Assembly (NCBI RefSeq): GCF_009649735.1
Contig: NZ_WJNH01000016.1
Span: forward strand, 14,675-75,656
Source of the DNA: Salinibacillus xinjiangensis
GTDB taxonomy: Bacteria > Bacillota > Bacilli > Bacillales > Alkalibacillaceae
Direction of reading: 5' to 3'
Length of the DNA: 60,982 nucleotides
Below the pieces are notes generated by a model. It worked only from the letters and a program-made list of their open reading frames with translations. It was not told where the DNA came from and made no database searches. A program made the translations under genes and the position numbers. Shown piece after piece: positions 42,017 through 50,465 of the stretch. The stretch's first letter is position 1. Each line of letters begins with the position of its first letter.

Positions 42017-43093
42017 ATGGAAGGTCAAGTAACTATAAGGAAAATAGAAGAACATTTTCGTAAAAAGGTACAGAAAGATCCTACAATTCATAATGCCTAT
42101 TTGTTAGTAGAAAGTGAAAAAAATGATTTACATGTGAACATGGCAGAAGGTACAACCGGAAATACACCTGTACATGCACAACAGCCCTATTATATTGCCA
42201 GTGTGAGCAAGCTATTTACGTCTGTTCTTTTTGCCATTTTGGTTGAAAAGGGAATGTGCTCGTTTGATGAGTATATGACAAAGTATTTGGAGCCGAATGT
42301 ATACCATAACTTACATGTGTATCAAGGAAAAGATTATACCAACGGAATACAACTAAAGCATTTGCTGAATCATACGTCTGGCTTACAAGATTTTTTGGAG
42401 GATAAGCCAACGCGTGGGAAATCGATGGTTGAGTTGGTACTGAATGACCCAGCACATCAATGGACACCACGTGAAGTCATTACATGGGCAAAAGAGAACA
42501 TGCGGCCATTTTTCCCTCCAGGACAGGGATTTCATTATTCTGATACAGGATATCATTTGCTAGGATTAATCATTGAAAACATCACAAATCAACCTCTTCA
42601 CGAAGCCTATCATCAGTATATTTTTCAGCCACTGCAAATGACTAACTCCTATCTACATGGTTCCACACCAATCGAAAAAAGCAAATATCCAGTAGCAGAC
42701 TTATATATTCAAAATGTAAATATAGTCAATCATCAAAGCTTAAGTATTGTTTATGCTGGTGGTGGCATTGTTTCAACGAACAAAGACTTGTTAACTTTCA
42801 TGAAAGCATTGGTAGAGGAAAAAATCATTGGTAAGAACATGATTCAGAAAATGAAAGCAGATTGTGGTAAATTCTTTCTTGGCATTGATTATGGCTACGG
42901 GATCATGAATATCAAAACTGTACCGATATTGATGCCGGCCAAGTATAACGCATGGGGAAATGCAGGTTCAACGGGGTCATTTATGTTTTATCACCCTGGA
43001 AAGGAAGCCTATGTAATCGGTAGCTTTAACCACTTTGGCTACGGGCAGAAAGGGATACGGTTTTTGTTGCAGGTTGTGAATAAGCTGTCATAA
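42017..43093 (+). CDS. Beta-lactamase-fold serine hydrolase (class C/PBP4*-like)
   Basis: A 358-residue enzyme of the beta-lactamase/D-alanyl carboxypeptidase family. The SxxK motif is Ser62-Val-Ser-Lys65 (IASVSKLF), and the tyrosine motif is in HYSDTGYHLLG. A KTG-like site would be near GNAGSTGSF. There is no signal peptide, so it acts in the cytoplasm, more like an esterase than a beta-lactam resistance protein. AAAGGAGTGATG precedes the start. It is probably the last gene of the HTH-led operon. Confidence 0.82.
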   Translation: MEGQVTIRKIEEHFRKKVQKDPTIHNAYLLVESEKNDLHVNMAEGTTGNTPVHAQQPYYIASVSKLFTSVLFAILVEKGMCSFDEYMTKYLEPNVYHNLHVYQGKDYTNGIQLKHLLNHTSGLQDFLEDKPTRGKSMVELVLNDPAHQWTPREVITWAKENMRPFFPPGQGFHYSDTGYHLLGLIIENITNQPLHEAYHQYIFQPLQMTNSYLHGSTPIEKSKYPVADLYIQNVNIVNHQSLSIVYAGGGIVSTNKDLLTFMKALVEEKIIGKNMIQKMKADCGKFFLGIDYGYGIMNIKTVPILMPAKYNAWGNAGSTGSFMFYHPGKEAYVIGSFNHFGYGQKGIRFLLQVVNKLS

Positions 43094-43141
43094 AAGGGTA
43101 GCTTTGTAGGGGGAGAGTTATAAAGAGATAATAATTATTGA

Positions 43142-43175
43142 GGACCTGACTACATGGGTTAGGTCTTTTTTTACA
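43142..43175 (+). terminator. Terminator of the HTH-hydrolase operon
   Basis: AGGACCTGAC and GTTAGGTCT arms followed by seven Ts. Confidence 0.85.
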
Positions 43176-43269
43176 CTTTAAGACAGTATAAGTTTAGTCG
43201 ATTAAAGTGGAGAAAAGACATCGATTTAGCTGATCAATTTATTGTATTAATAAAAAACCACTAGAAAAA

Positions 43270-43420
43270 AGAAAGGCTTATTTCTTGAGGGAAATGATCC
43301 TTATATATGTGGTAGTGGAAAAAATATAAGAAGTGCTGCGGCTGGAGAAACGTGGTTATATTGGCACCAATGGAAGAGGTGCCGGATGTTATTTTCCGTC
43401 ATGTATTTACAAAGAGGTGA
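43270..43420 (+). pseudogene. Remnant with a SEC-C zinc motif
   Basis: The frame reads EGNDPYICGSGKN and then loses the pattern. With one more base in the A-run at about 43320-43325 it continues KKYKKCCGW..., completing the SEC-C signature (CxCGSGKKYKKCC). The tail runs to the stop at 43418, ending VIFRHVFTKR. No start codon or N-terminal domain is present. Confidence 0.55.
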
Positions 43421-43426
43421 GTCAGT

Positions 43427-43897
43427 ATGGAAGTAGTATATTTTGCAGGCGGCTGTTTATGGGGAGTACAAGCTTTTATCAAAACGTTACCTGGAGTTAA
43501 GTTTACGGAAGCGGGAAGGGCTAATGGAACCAGTCATACACTTGAGGGTGATTATGATGGCTACGCCGAATGTGTAAAAACAGGATTTGATCCGACGGTT
43601 GTAACGATTCGGGAATTAATGGGATATTTTTTTGAAATCATTGATCCATACAGTTTGAATCAACAAGGACAGGATGTTGGCGAGAAGTACAGAACAGGAG
43701 TATATAGTGAAAAGCCTGAACACTTAAAAGAGGCAAGGGCGTTTCTTAGTGAGAGAAATGATTATGACCTGATTGTTGTTGAAGTATTACCGCTTACAAA
43801 CTATGTGAGAAGTGCAGAAGAACATCAAGATAGGCTGGCTAGATGTCCAGATGATTATTGTCATATACCAAAAGAAATAATAAATCGATATAAGTAG
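43427..43897 (+). CDS. msrA: Peptide methionine sulfoxide reductase MsrA
   Basis: A 156-residue enzyme that reduces methionine-S-sulfoxide. The catalytic Cys10 is in FAGGCLWGVQ (usual GGCFW with Leu for Phe). Also present are the family's GDYDGYAECV, FDP, FFEIIDPYSLNQQGQDVGEKYRTGVY and the C-terminal Cys residues in RLARCPDDYCHIP, which may resolve the disulfide. GAGGTGAG lies before the ATG, formed by the end of the SEC-C remnant. A terminator follows at 43901-43933. Confidence 0.9.
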   Translation: MEVVYFAGGCLWGVQAFIKTLPGVKFTEAGRANGTSHTLEGDYDGYAECVKTGFDPTVVTIRELMGYFFEIIDPYSLNQQGQDVGEKYRTGVYSEKPEHLKEARAFLSERNDYDLIVVEVLPLTNYVRSAEEHQDRLARCPDDYCHIPKEIINRYK

Positions 43898-43900
43898 GGT

Positions 43901-43933
43901 TGGGCGCGTTTATCTCATAACGCGTCTTTTTTG
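43901..43933 (+). terminator. msrA terminator
   Basis: GGCGCGTT pairs with AACGCGTC and is followed by six Ts. Confidence 0.85.
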
Positions 43934-44126
43934 TTTGTAGATGTAGAGGGATTGATATTAGGTCAGATTATAATCCTTAGGAACTAATAAAAAGCCTTCT
44001 TAGCAGGCCAGTTTGACTGCCTGGAAGACTTTCTGTATGAATCGTATTTTCTAAAGATTTATTTTATGATGTTTGTTCTTTACTCACGGCTGTTCTGTTT
44101 TTTAATCCAAACTGTTGCTTTTAAAA

Positions 44127-44513
44127 TTATCGAAACCCATACAGTATTAACGCTATAACAAAGAATAACAACATAAATTGAAACCTTTCTAAACGAACCA
44201 TGGACACGATCCCTTTCTTTTTTGCGAGCTCAACGGCTGGAAAGGTATAAAAACTATGCATCAGTTGGTTTAAAATCAAATATAGAGGCAATCTTCCATA
44301 AGTCCATTGTAATATCCAAAGTGTGCTAACAAAGAAAGGCCCGAGGTTCATGGGTGTTTCTCCCCATGCTCGGGGATGTAACTTTTTATGCCATCTCCAC
44401 CATGTAAATTTCTCCGCTAAATAATTCTCTAATCGTACAACAAGAGTGATGAATATCGTAGCAGGTAAGTATCTTTTGAAAGTCTCTCTCTTTAAGAAAG
44501 GAGCGGAAAGCAT
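44127..44513 (-). CDS. Hypothetical membrane protein (CBO0543-like)
   Basis: A 128-residue protein with about three hydrophobic helices. Distinctive residues are FTWWRWHKKLHPRAWGETPM and LGPFFVSTLWILQWTYGRLP, which resemble the small CBO0543 family of Bacillus membrane proteins. No good ribosome site precedes the ATG at 44513, so the true start may differ or the gene may be partly degraded upstream. Function unknown. Confidence 0.55.
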   Translation of the reverse strand: MLSAPFLKRETFKRYLPATIFITLVVRLENYLAEKFTWWRWHKKLHPRAWGETPMNLGPFFVSTLWILQWTYGRLPLYLILNQLMHSFYTFPAVELAKKKGIVSMVRLERFQFMLLFFVIALILYGFR

Positions 44514-44676
44514 GGTACGATCATCAGTATAATGAGTAGTAACTTATAATTCTTGATTCCTCTCACCACCTAACTCCTTGATTACATATTATGTTGGTTA
44601 GATTTAGAGAAAATTATCCCATTATTATTTTTTGGTTCGCAACTTCCTAGTTATTCATACGAAAGACTTTTGAAAT

Positions 44677-44724
44677 GAAAAACACTCACAAATGTTGGTA
44701 TGTAATGTTTGTGAGTGTTTTGTG
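44677..44724. terminator. Hairpin terminator
   Basis: AAAACACTCACAAAT pairs with ATGTTTGTGAGTGTTTT. It lies between two convergent or unrelated small genes, with T-rich sequence after it. Confidence 0.7.
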
Positions 44725-44730
44725 TTTGAT

Positions 44731-44783
44731 AGGGGTCCTGGTACCTTTTAAAGGTTAGGAAAGGTACCTTTCCCCAGTGACCA
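44731..44783. repeat. Palindromic element related to the repeats (GGTACC type)
   Basis: GGGGTCCTGGTACC and GGTACCTTTCCCCAGTGACC form an imperfect palindrome. A related stem is at 46582-46634. They share the overall plan of the main repeat family but not its core. Confidence 0.5.
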
Positions 44784-44784
44784 A

Positions 44785-44919
44785 TTACTCCTTCAGTTCA
44801 TTAATTTTCTTTTTAACAGTAAAATGATGGAAAATGGTCAGAAGAATAAGTACTAAGCTCAGAAGATTGGTTAAAGTCGTACTCTCCATAGAAAGAGTAT
44901 TTTTACTATCTAAAGCCAT
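44785..44919 (-). CDS. Small single-pass membrane protein, 44 residues
   Basis: MALDSKNTLSMESTTLTNLL then a hydrophobic helix (SLVLILLTIFHHF) and a basic tail KKKINELKE. GTGGTGATAAC precedes the ATG at 44919, which is better than the longer frame from 44970. No family recognised. Confidence 0.45.
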   Translation of the reverse strand: MALDSKNTLSMESTTLTNLLSLVLILLTIFHHFTVKKKINELKE

Positions 44920-45230
44920 GTTATCACCACTTTTTTCTTTAATATGGGTAAATATCAGGGAATTATACAAGTAGGATTGGGTCAGTCTTCCACTTTGGTA
45001 AAGTGTTGGTGAAGTGGGGGACTGACCCTATTTATTAGAGTGTAGATAAACAAAAAGCCGATTGTATATTGCAAATGAGGGAGGACATTATCTAAGGATT
45101 ATTGTAAGTTTACAAAGCTTTTAAAATGTCAAACATCTGCCTTATTTTTTTGTAATATATTCACTCTCCACTCCTTATGCAAAAAAATGTTATAATTATC
45201 CATATAATATTATAAGGAGTGGTAAAAGTA
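44920..45230. other. Intergenic region: repeat and dGTPase leader
   Basis: It holds the third copy of the GGGTCAGTC/GACTGACCC repeat (44979-45029), then AT-rich DNA with TATAAT-like boxes (45190-45210) and AAGGAG before the dGTPase start. No other gene is visible. Confidence 0.5.
44979..45029. repeat. Second intergenic repeat family, full copy
   Basis: GGGTCAGTCTTCCAC and GTGGGGGACTGACCC arms, with a loop containing GTAAAGTGTTGG. Same family as the copies at 20773 and 22555. Confidence 0.7.
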
Positions 45231-46526
45231 ATGAATAAGAAAGAGTTGCAAGACTTTTTGAGAGAATATTATTACCCTTTAAAAGATTTAAACAGAAGAC
45301 TCCATGAAGAAACCCCTTCCTCAAGAGCCCGCAATGAATACCAAAGAGACTATTCCAGAATACTTTATTCTACTTCATTCAGAAGACTTCAAGGCAAAAT
45401 GCAACTTCTAGGTATAAAAAGCGATAAGTTTTATAGAAATAGACTGACCCATAGTCTGGAAGTTGCTCAAATAGCTAGAGCAATTGCAGAGAGATTAAGA
45501 GTGATTTCTGAATTAGAAGATGTCTATGTAGAAGATACTTATGTAGTAGAGGCTGGGGCACTTGCACATGATATTGGTAATCCTCCATTCGGACACCATG
45601 GTGAGAGAATATTAAACAAGTTGATGAGTTCTGAAGGGGGATTTGAAGGTAATGCACAAACACTTAGAGTTTTAAATACTCTTGAAAAAAAACTCCCCAG
45701 ACAAAAAGGATTAAATTTATCATTAAGGACCTTATTTAGCGTGGTTAAATATTTCAAACCTTATGATGGGAAAAGTAAAAAGTTTATCTATGAGTCTACT
45801 TACGAACAATTATTAAGCGAGATAGAAGGGTTCGAACTTGGACCACGCACACTAGATGTTCAAATAGTAGATTTAGCAGATGAAATAGCTTATGCAGCTC
45901 ACGACTTAGAAGATGCTTTAAGCTTGAAACTCTTTAACATTGATGAGTTTGTATTTGAATTTAAGCACACTGTAAATACAGAAACTGAGGAGAAACTGGA
46001 AGAATTAGTGAGGAATGCTAAGAATGTTGCACGTTCTGCTTCAAACTACAACTCATCTGAAGAATTTGGATTCCTATTAAGAAAAGAGTTGACATCAAAC
46101 TTAGTTAATGAACTAGTAAATGATATTGGAATAGTTGAAATAACTGATGAGGACGCTGATTATTACGGAACTTCGAACAAATTGGAGTTAGGTTTTGAAA
46201 CACTGAAGGAATTTGCGAAAAGTCTTAAAACGTTTACATTTAAATGTATAAATAGAACTAATATTGTGCAAATGTATGAGAAACAAGGCGAAAAAATTAT
46301 CAAAGGACTATTTGATGCGTTCCAAGACGAGAGTTTTAATGATGGGAACATTTTACTTCCAATAGAGTATAGGCATGAAAGTGAGAGCAAAAATAGATTA
46401 ATTACTGATTATATTTCAGGAATGATGGATTCTTTTTCATTTCAAGTATACAAACAACTTTATGGAGAAAACTCTATAGATACCATATATGATGTGAAAT
46501 ATTTTAGAGAATATCAAGAAAACTAG
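45231..46526 (+). CDS. dgt: dGTPase-family deoxynucleoside triphosphohydrolase
   Basis: A 431-residue HD-domain enzyme that cleaves dGTP (or other dNTPs) to the nucleoside and triphosphate. Metal ligands are in NRLTHSLEVAQIAR (His74) and LAHDIGNPPFGHHGE (His113, Asp114). Further family motifs are SRILYSTSFRRLQGKMQ and DLADEIAYAAHDLEDAL. The start at 45231 follows AAGGAG by about 10 bases. It stands alone. dGTPases maintain nucleotide pools and some protect against phage, but nothing adjacent indicates a defence operon. Confidence 0.9.
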   Translation: MNKKELQDFLREYYYPLKDLNRRLHEETPSSRARNEYQRDYSRILYSTSFRRLQGKMQLLGIKSDKFYRNRLTHSLEVAQIARAIAERLRVISELEDVYVEDTYVVEAGALAHDIGNPPFGHHGERILNKLMSSEGGFEGNAQTLRVLNTLEKKLPRQKGLNLSLRTLFSVVKYFKPYDGKSKKFIYESTYEQLLSEIEGFELGPRTLDVQIVDLADEIAYAAHDLEDALSLKLFNIDEFVFEFKHTVNTETEEKLEELVRNAKNVARSASNYNSSEEFGFLLRKELTSNLVNELVNDIGIVEITDEDADYYGTSNKLELGFETLKEFAKSLKTFTFKCINRTNIVQMYEKQGEKIIKGLFDAFQDESFNDGNILLPIEYRHESESKNRLITDYISGMMDSFSFQVYKQLYGENSIDTIYDVKYFREYQEN

Positions 46527-46581
46527 ATAATAAAACAGGGACCAAAAGAAGCCTCATAGACTAGCATAGTAATACATAGAT

Positions 46582-46634
46582 AGTACCAGGTGCTGGAGAT
46601 GGCTATATCTATATTGAGATTAGTACCTGGTACT
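46582..46634. repeat. Imperfect palindrome (AGTACCAGGT/ACCTGGTACT)
   Basis: AGTACCAGGTGCT pairs with AGTACCTGGTACT across a 27-base loop. It lies after the dGTPase gene and has only a weak T-run. Confidence 0.5.
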
Positions 46635-46783
46635 TTACTAAGGCTTAAATCACAATTGAACTGACTACACAAGTTGTAGTTTTTTTATGTTCTTTAATAT
46701 CTGCAGCTGTGCCATGAGATTTATTGTAATCATGGAGCGTAGGAAAACAAAAAACCGTTTATATATTGGAGGGAGGAGATAAC

Positions 46784-47064
46784 ATGTTAATTCAAAAACA
46801 AGAATTTCAAGCATTTAAGAATTCACTTGCAAACATTTCAAAAAGAAACGCGAAGGAAAAAGTGTAGAGGTTTTACAGGGATTAAAGGCATATGGCCGAA
46901 AGCTGCATCAATCCATCGAAAAAACTGTGGGCAAACCAAAAATGAAAGGCTATATTAGCCGCCTGTTACGAAGTGTCGGCGAGAGGGCTGGCTCAGCTTT
47001 GAAGAACAGGTTTGGACGACCAAACCAGCGTCGGGCTATTGCACATACTGTTTTTCACCATTAG
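46784..47064 (+). pseudogene. Frameshifted unknown gene
   Basis: GGAGGGAGGAG is an excellent ribosome site for the ATG at 46784 (MLIQKQEFQAFKNSLANISK), but the frame stops at 46867. One extra A in the run near 46857-46861 would continue as SVEVLQGLKAYGRKLHQSIE and end RRAIAHTVFHH at 47064. The joined product would be about 93 residues and strongly basic. No family recognised. Confidence 0.5.
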
Positions 47065-47313
47065 ATGACATCTATCTGATCAACATTAATGTACATCAAT
47101 TGCTTTGATGAACTGGAGGAGTTATAGTCCGAGAATAACCGCAGGATGTGTTTCCGAATTAAGAAAATGACTGAAATTGCAGGTTATAGAAAGAAGTAAG
47201 ACATAAAACAGACAGCAGTTTTAAAGATTTTATTATTGACAAGTATGTTTAGCGTGCCCCTTTATTTCCATTGAAGTACCAAACTACCTATTCTCAATTA
47301 TTACTTCTTTAAC

Positions 47314-47973
47314 TTATAGATTTTTTCTTTCTATGGTATTGTTAATAATAATGTCTGCAATATCATTTGGATCCATAAAATTTTTCGTTTGTTCATCTGT
47401 TAATATGTCATCCCAAAACTCAGTTTTCATGCCTCCCATATAAGCACCAATAACATGAACGTTTGTATTCTTTAACTCTTCATATAGGCTCTCTGTAAAA
47501 CCACGTACTCCAAATTTACTTGCACAATAAACTGATTCAGTAACCTTACCTATCAGTCCAGCAGTAGATATAATATTAACAATAACTCCCTTATCACGTT
47601 CTTTCATAGATGGTAATACTTCCTGTGTACAGAAGATGGTTCCTTTCAAGTTCGTGTCAATCATACTATGTATAGACTTTTCATCAATTTCTTCGGCTTT
47701 ACCAAACATGCCTAATCCAGCATTGTTAATTAACAGTTCAATTGATCCTATTTCCTTTTGTATGGAGGAAAATACTTCTGAGATTTCATTCCTTGACGTA
47801 ACATCCATGGTATATATGTAATACTTTCCATTTAATGTTTTGGCTGCTTGTATTAATCGTCTTTTATTTCTGCCTGTTAATACAATCTGATATCCCGCAT
47901 CACTATATTTTTTTGCTAAACTTGCTCCCAGACCACTGCCTGCTCCTGATATTACAGCTATCTTTTCTTGCAA
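47314..47973 (-). CDS. SDR-family oxidoreductase
   Basis: A 219-residue short-chain dehydrogenase with SGAGSGLGASLA, NNAGLGMFG, the Ser in NIISTAG and YCASKFGVRG. An Arg after beta-2 (VLTGRNKRR) suggests NADP(H) preference. A TTG start at 47973 is favoured because GAAAGGA lies 9 bases upstream; the TTG at 47991 sits on that ribosome site. It is divergent from the M20 peptidase gene. Resembles YdfG/DltE-type SDRs; the substrate is unknown. Confidence 0.85.
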   Translation of the reverse strand: MQEKIAVISGAGSGLGASLAKKYSDAGYQIVLTGRNKRRLIQAAKTLNGKYYIYTMDVTSRNEISEVFSSIQKEIGSIELLINNAGLGMFGKAEEIDEKSIHSMIDTNLKGTIFCTQEVLPSMKERDKGVIVNIISTAGLIGKVTESVYCASKFGVRGFTESLYEELKNTNVHVIGAYMGGMKTEFWDDILTDEQTKNFMDPNDIADIIINNTIERKNL

Positions 47974-48136
47974 AATTAACAGTCCTTTCAATCACATGTA
48001 AATGCTTATTTATTACAAATATAAATGTATCACTAGGTTCATTAAGAGGTCAATATTATAGTTAGACTATTCCTTTAATTTTGAATTGTGCTTATTTATT
48101 GTTACAATAACGTAAAATAATTTAGAGGTGATAAAA

Positions 48137-49291
48137 ATGAAAATAGTTCAACCCCTTGATTATTTAAAACAAATTGTACAGATAGATACAACGAATCCTC
48201 CTGGTAATGAACTGCCATTAGCTGAAACTCTTAAAAATTTACTAGATTCAGTGGGGATACCAAATACCTTATTAATACATGGTGAAAATCGGGCAAATTT
48301 AATAGCAGAACTTGTAGGAAATAAAAATACAGATAAAGTTTTGGGGTTATCTGGGCACATGGATGTTGTACCTATTGGAGATAAGGTTTGGAAGTACCCT
48401 CCTTTTTCAGCACATGAAGCCGATGGGAAATTATACGGTCGTGGAACAAGTGATATGAAAGGGGGATTAGTGGCCTTATTATATGCTATGATTCAAATAA
48501 AACAAGAAAATATCTCCTTTAGCGGAAAAATAAAATTCCTAATGACTTTTGGGGAAGAAATAGGGGCAACAGGAGCAAAGGAACTTGTTCGTTTAGGACA
48601 CATGGATGATGTAAGTGCTCTTGTAATAGCTGAACCTACTAATAATGAAATTTATACTGCGGAAAAAGGTGTGCTTTGGTTGGAGGTTAAAACTTATGGG
48701 GAAATTGCACATGGCTCACAACCAGAATCAGGGGTGAATGCCATTGAGCATATGTACTACTTGCTAAGAGGGATTCAGGAAGAATTTAAAATGGATGTTC
48801 AAGAAGACGAATTATTAGGGAAACCTACTTTAAATATTTCTCTAATTGATGGTGGAGTTAATACGAATGTCGTACCGGATACGTGTCGATTACAGATAGA
48901 CATTCGAACTATTCCCAGTCAATCTCATCAGGATATTATATCGGAGTTACATAAGTTATTTAAAACCATCCAATGTAAAGTACCTAATTTGCTATATGAT
49001 ATGAAAATTATTAATGAATTACCATCATTAAAAACACCGTCTTCAGATTCATTTGTCCAGTTTTTTCAAAAAGAGGCTGAAGATTTTTTTAAATCAGAGA
49101 GACGTCTAAGAGGAATTCCGGTTTACACAGATGGTGCAGTTTTAAAGAAAACTGATTCTACAATACCAGTAGTTATTTTTGGTCCTGGAGACCTATCAAA
49201 AGCCCATGAAACAAATGAACATATTGAAATAGGTGCCTTTCATAGATCGATTTCTTTTTTTAAGCAAATCATAAAAAATTATTTAAAATAA
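48137..49291 (+). CDS. M20-family metallopeptidase (ArgE/DapE-like)
   Basis: A 384-residue zinc hydrolase. Metal ligands are in SGHMDVVP (His, Asp), the bridging Asp in LYGRGTSDMKGG, GEEIGATGA (catalytic Glu pair) and the C-terminal HETNEHIEIG. It resembles acetylornithine deacetylase/succinyl-diaminopimelate desuccinylase. The start at 48137 follows TTAGAGGTGAT; a GTG at 48128 is part of that site. It is separated from the LacI-led cluster by a terminator, so it may be independent, although the E. coli sgc cluster also pairs a peptidase-fold enzyme with a BtpA protein. Confidence 0.87.
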   Translation: MKIVQPLDYLKQIVQIDTTNPPGNELPLAETLKNLLDSVGIPNTLLIHGENRANLIAELVGNKNTDKVLGLSGHMDVVPIGDKVWKYPPFSAHEADGKLYGRGTSDMKGGLVALLYAMIQIKQENISFSGKIKFLMTFGEEIGATGAKELVRLGHMDDVSALVIAEPTNNEIYTAEKGVLWLEVKTYGEIAHGSQPESGVNAIEHMYYLLRGIQEEFKMDVQEDELLGKPTLNISLIDGGVNTNVVPDTCRLQIDIRTIPSQSHQDIISELHKLFKTIQCKVPNLLYDMKIINELPSLKTPSSDSFVQFFQKEAEDFFKSERRLRGIPVYTDGAVLKKTDSTIPVVIFGPGDLSKAHETNEHIEIGAFHRSISFFKQIIKNYLK

Positions 49292-49296
49292 ATGCC

Positions 49297-49336
49297 TAAA
49301 AAAACTCTTTTGTCAAATGACAAAAGAGTTTTTTAA
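49297..49336 (+). terminator. Terminator after the M20 peptidase gene
   Basis: AAAAAACTCTTTTGTC pairs with GACAAAAGAGTTTTTT around an AAAT loop. Confidence 0.93.
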
Positions 49337-49354
49337 TTAATTTTAAATTTAAAA

Positions 49355-49383
49355 TTGACTGAAAATTTTAATAGTGTTAAAAT
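49355..49383 (+). promoter_or_regulatory. SigA-type promoter of the LacI-led cluster
   Basis: TTGACT, a 17-base spacer and TAAAAT. A LacI-type operator begins at its -10 box. Confidence 0.75.
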
Positions 49384-49396
49384 GTAATCGGTTACA
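49383..49396. promoter_or_regulatory. LacI-family operator O1
   Basis: TGTAATCGGTTACA, a near-perfect palindrome with a central CG, which is the typical shape for LacI/GalR repressors. It covers the transcription start region. Confidence 0.75.
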
Positions 49397-49439
49397 ATAA
49401 TTCGATCATATACAAGGTAAAAGCTTTTATACCAATGTA

Positions 49440-49451
49440 GTAAACGGTTAC
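49440..49451. promoter_or_regulatory. LacI-family operator O2
   Basis: GTAAACGGTTAC, a second copy of the same motif 55 bases downstream, just before the ribosome site of the regulator gene. It allows looping or a roadblock. Confidence 0.65.
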
Positions 49452-49462
49452 GGGTGATTAAA

Positions 49463-50452
49463 ATGACAACAATTAAAGATGTTTCAAAAAAAGCTGGTGT
49501 TTCAGTCGCAACAGTTTCACGTGTACTAAACAATAAGAAAGTAAAAAAAGAAACTGTTGAACATGTGTTACGCATTATGAAGGAGCTAAATTATTCTCCA
49601 AATCAAATTGCGCGGGGGCTATCTAATAAGAAAACCAAAACAATTGCACTTGTGATTCCAGTTATTAATAATCCGTTTTTTCCAGAGTTAGCTAGCTCGA
49701 TTGAACATATCGCTCATAAATACGGTTATAAAATTTTTTTATGTAATTCAGACGATAGTAAAGAGAAATTGGCGGATTATATCGATACGTTAACATCAAA
49801 TTACATAGATGGCGTGATTATCAATTCTCATGTTGTCGAAAGAGTAGACATTGATAAATTAATACAAAACAAAGTGCCAATAGTAACTATTGACCGTAAG
49901 CATTTCGAACATGAATTTACCCATGTATCAGTAAAGAATAAGGATGGTGGGGGAATAGCAGCCAATCACCTTCTTGAAATTGGTTGTAAAAGAATTGGGC
50001 ATATAAAAGGTCCAGAAAACGAGCGTAACGCGACAGAAAGATATTGGGGTTATCGTACAACGGTACACAAACTAGACTGGTATGATCAAAGTTATGTCGT
50101 AGCTGGAGACTTTTCTGTCGAAGGTGGATACAAGGCCATGAAGGAATTACTTATCAAGCACCCTACAATTGATGGGGTATTTGCTGCTAATGATTTATCT
50201 GCTATAGGAGCCATGAAAGCAGCTTATGAATGGAATATAAAAATACCAGATGATTTAGCGATTATTGGATTTGATGGGATTGCCATGACGAAGTATATGG
50301 TACCTTCTATTACAACCATTCAGCAACCTCTGCAAAAAATGGGTAAAATTGCTTTCGAGGAGCTTATGAATAAAATTAATAATCCTGATGCAAAAATAAA
50401 GCATCATGAGTTAGATGTAAGTCTCATGTTACAAGAATCAACTTTAAGGTGA
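49463..50452 (+). CDS. LacI-family transcriptional regulator
   Basis: A 329-residue repressor. The N-terminal headpiece is TIKDVSKKAGVSVATVSRVL with hinge NYSPNQIARGL; the effector domain follows the RbsR/CcpA plan (IALVIPVINNPFFPELASSI, GIAANHLLEIGCKRIGHIKG, DGVFAANDLSAIGAMKA). The start at 49463 is preferred over 49454 by fit to the family. The two palindromes upstream make autoregulation and control of the following eight genes likely. The inducer is probably the sugar or nucleoside imported by this cluster. Confidence 0.9.
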   Translation: MTTIKDVSKKAGVSVATVSRVLNNKKVKKETVEHVLRIMKELNYSPNQIARGLSNKKTKTIALVIPVINNPFFPELASSIEHIAHKYGYKIFLCNSDDSKEKLADYIDTLTSNYIDGVIINSHVVERVDIDKLIQNKVPIVTIDRKHFEHEFTHVSVKNKDGGGIAANHLLEIGCKRIGHIKGPENERNATERYWGYRTTVHKLDWYDQSYVVAGDFSVEGGYKAMKELLIKHPTIDGVFAANDLSAIGAMKAAYEWNIKIPDDLAIIGFDGIAMTKYMVPSITTIQQPLQKMGKIAFEELMNKINNPDAKIKHHELDVSLMLQESTLR

Positions 50453-50465
50453 AGGGGGGAACCGG

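Noticed and set aside
41241-43093. Beta-lactam resistance operon
   Set aside because: The beta-lactamase-fold protein has no signal peptide and its KTG-like motif is weak, so antibiotic hydrolysis outside the cell is unlikely.
45231-46526. dGTPase as part of a phage-defence system
   Set aside because: The neighbours are small membrane proteins, repeats and an SDR; no retron, nuclease or toxin gene is adjacent, so the housekeeping role is the safer call.
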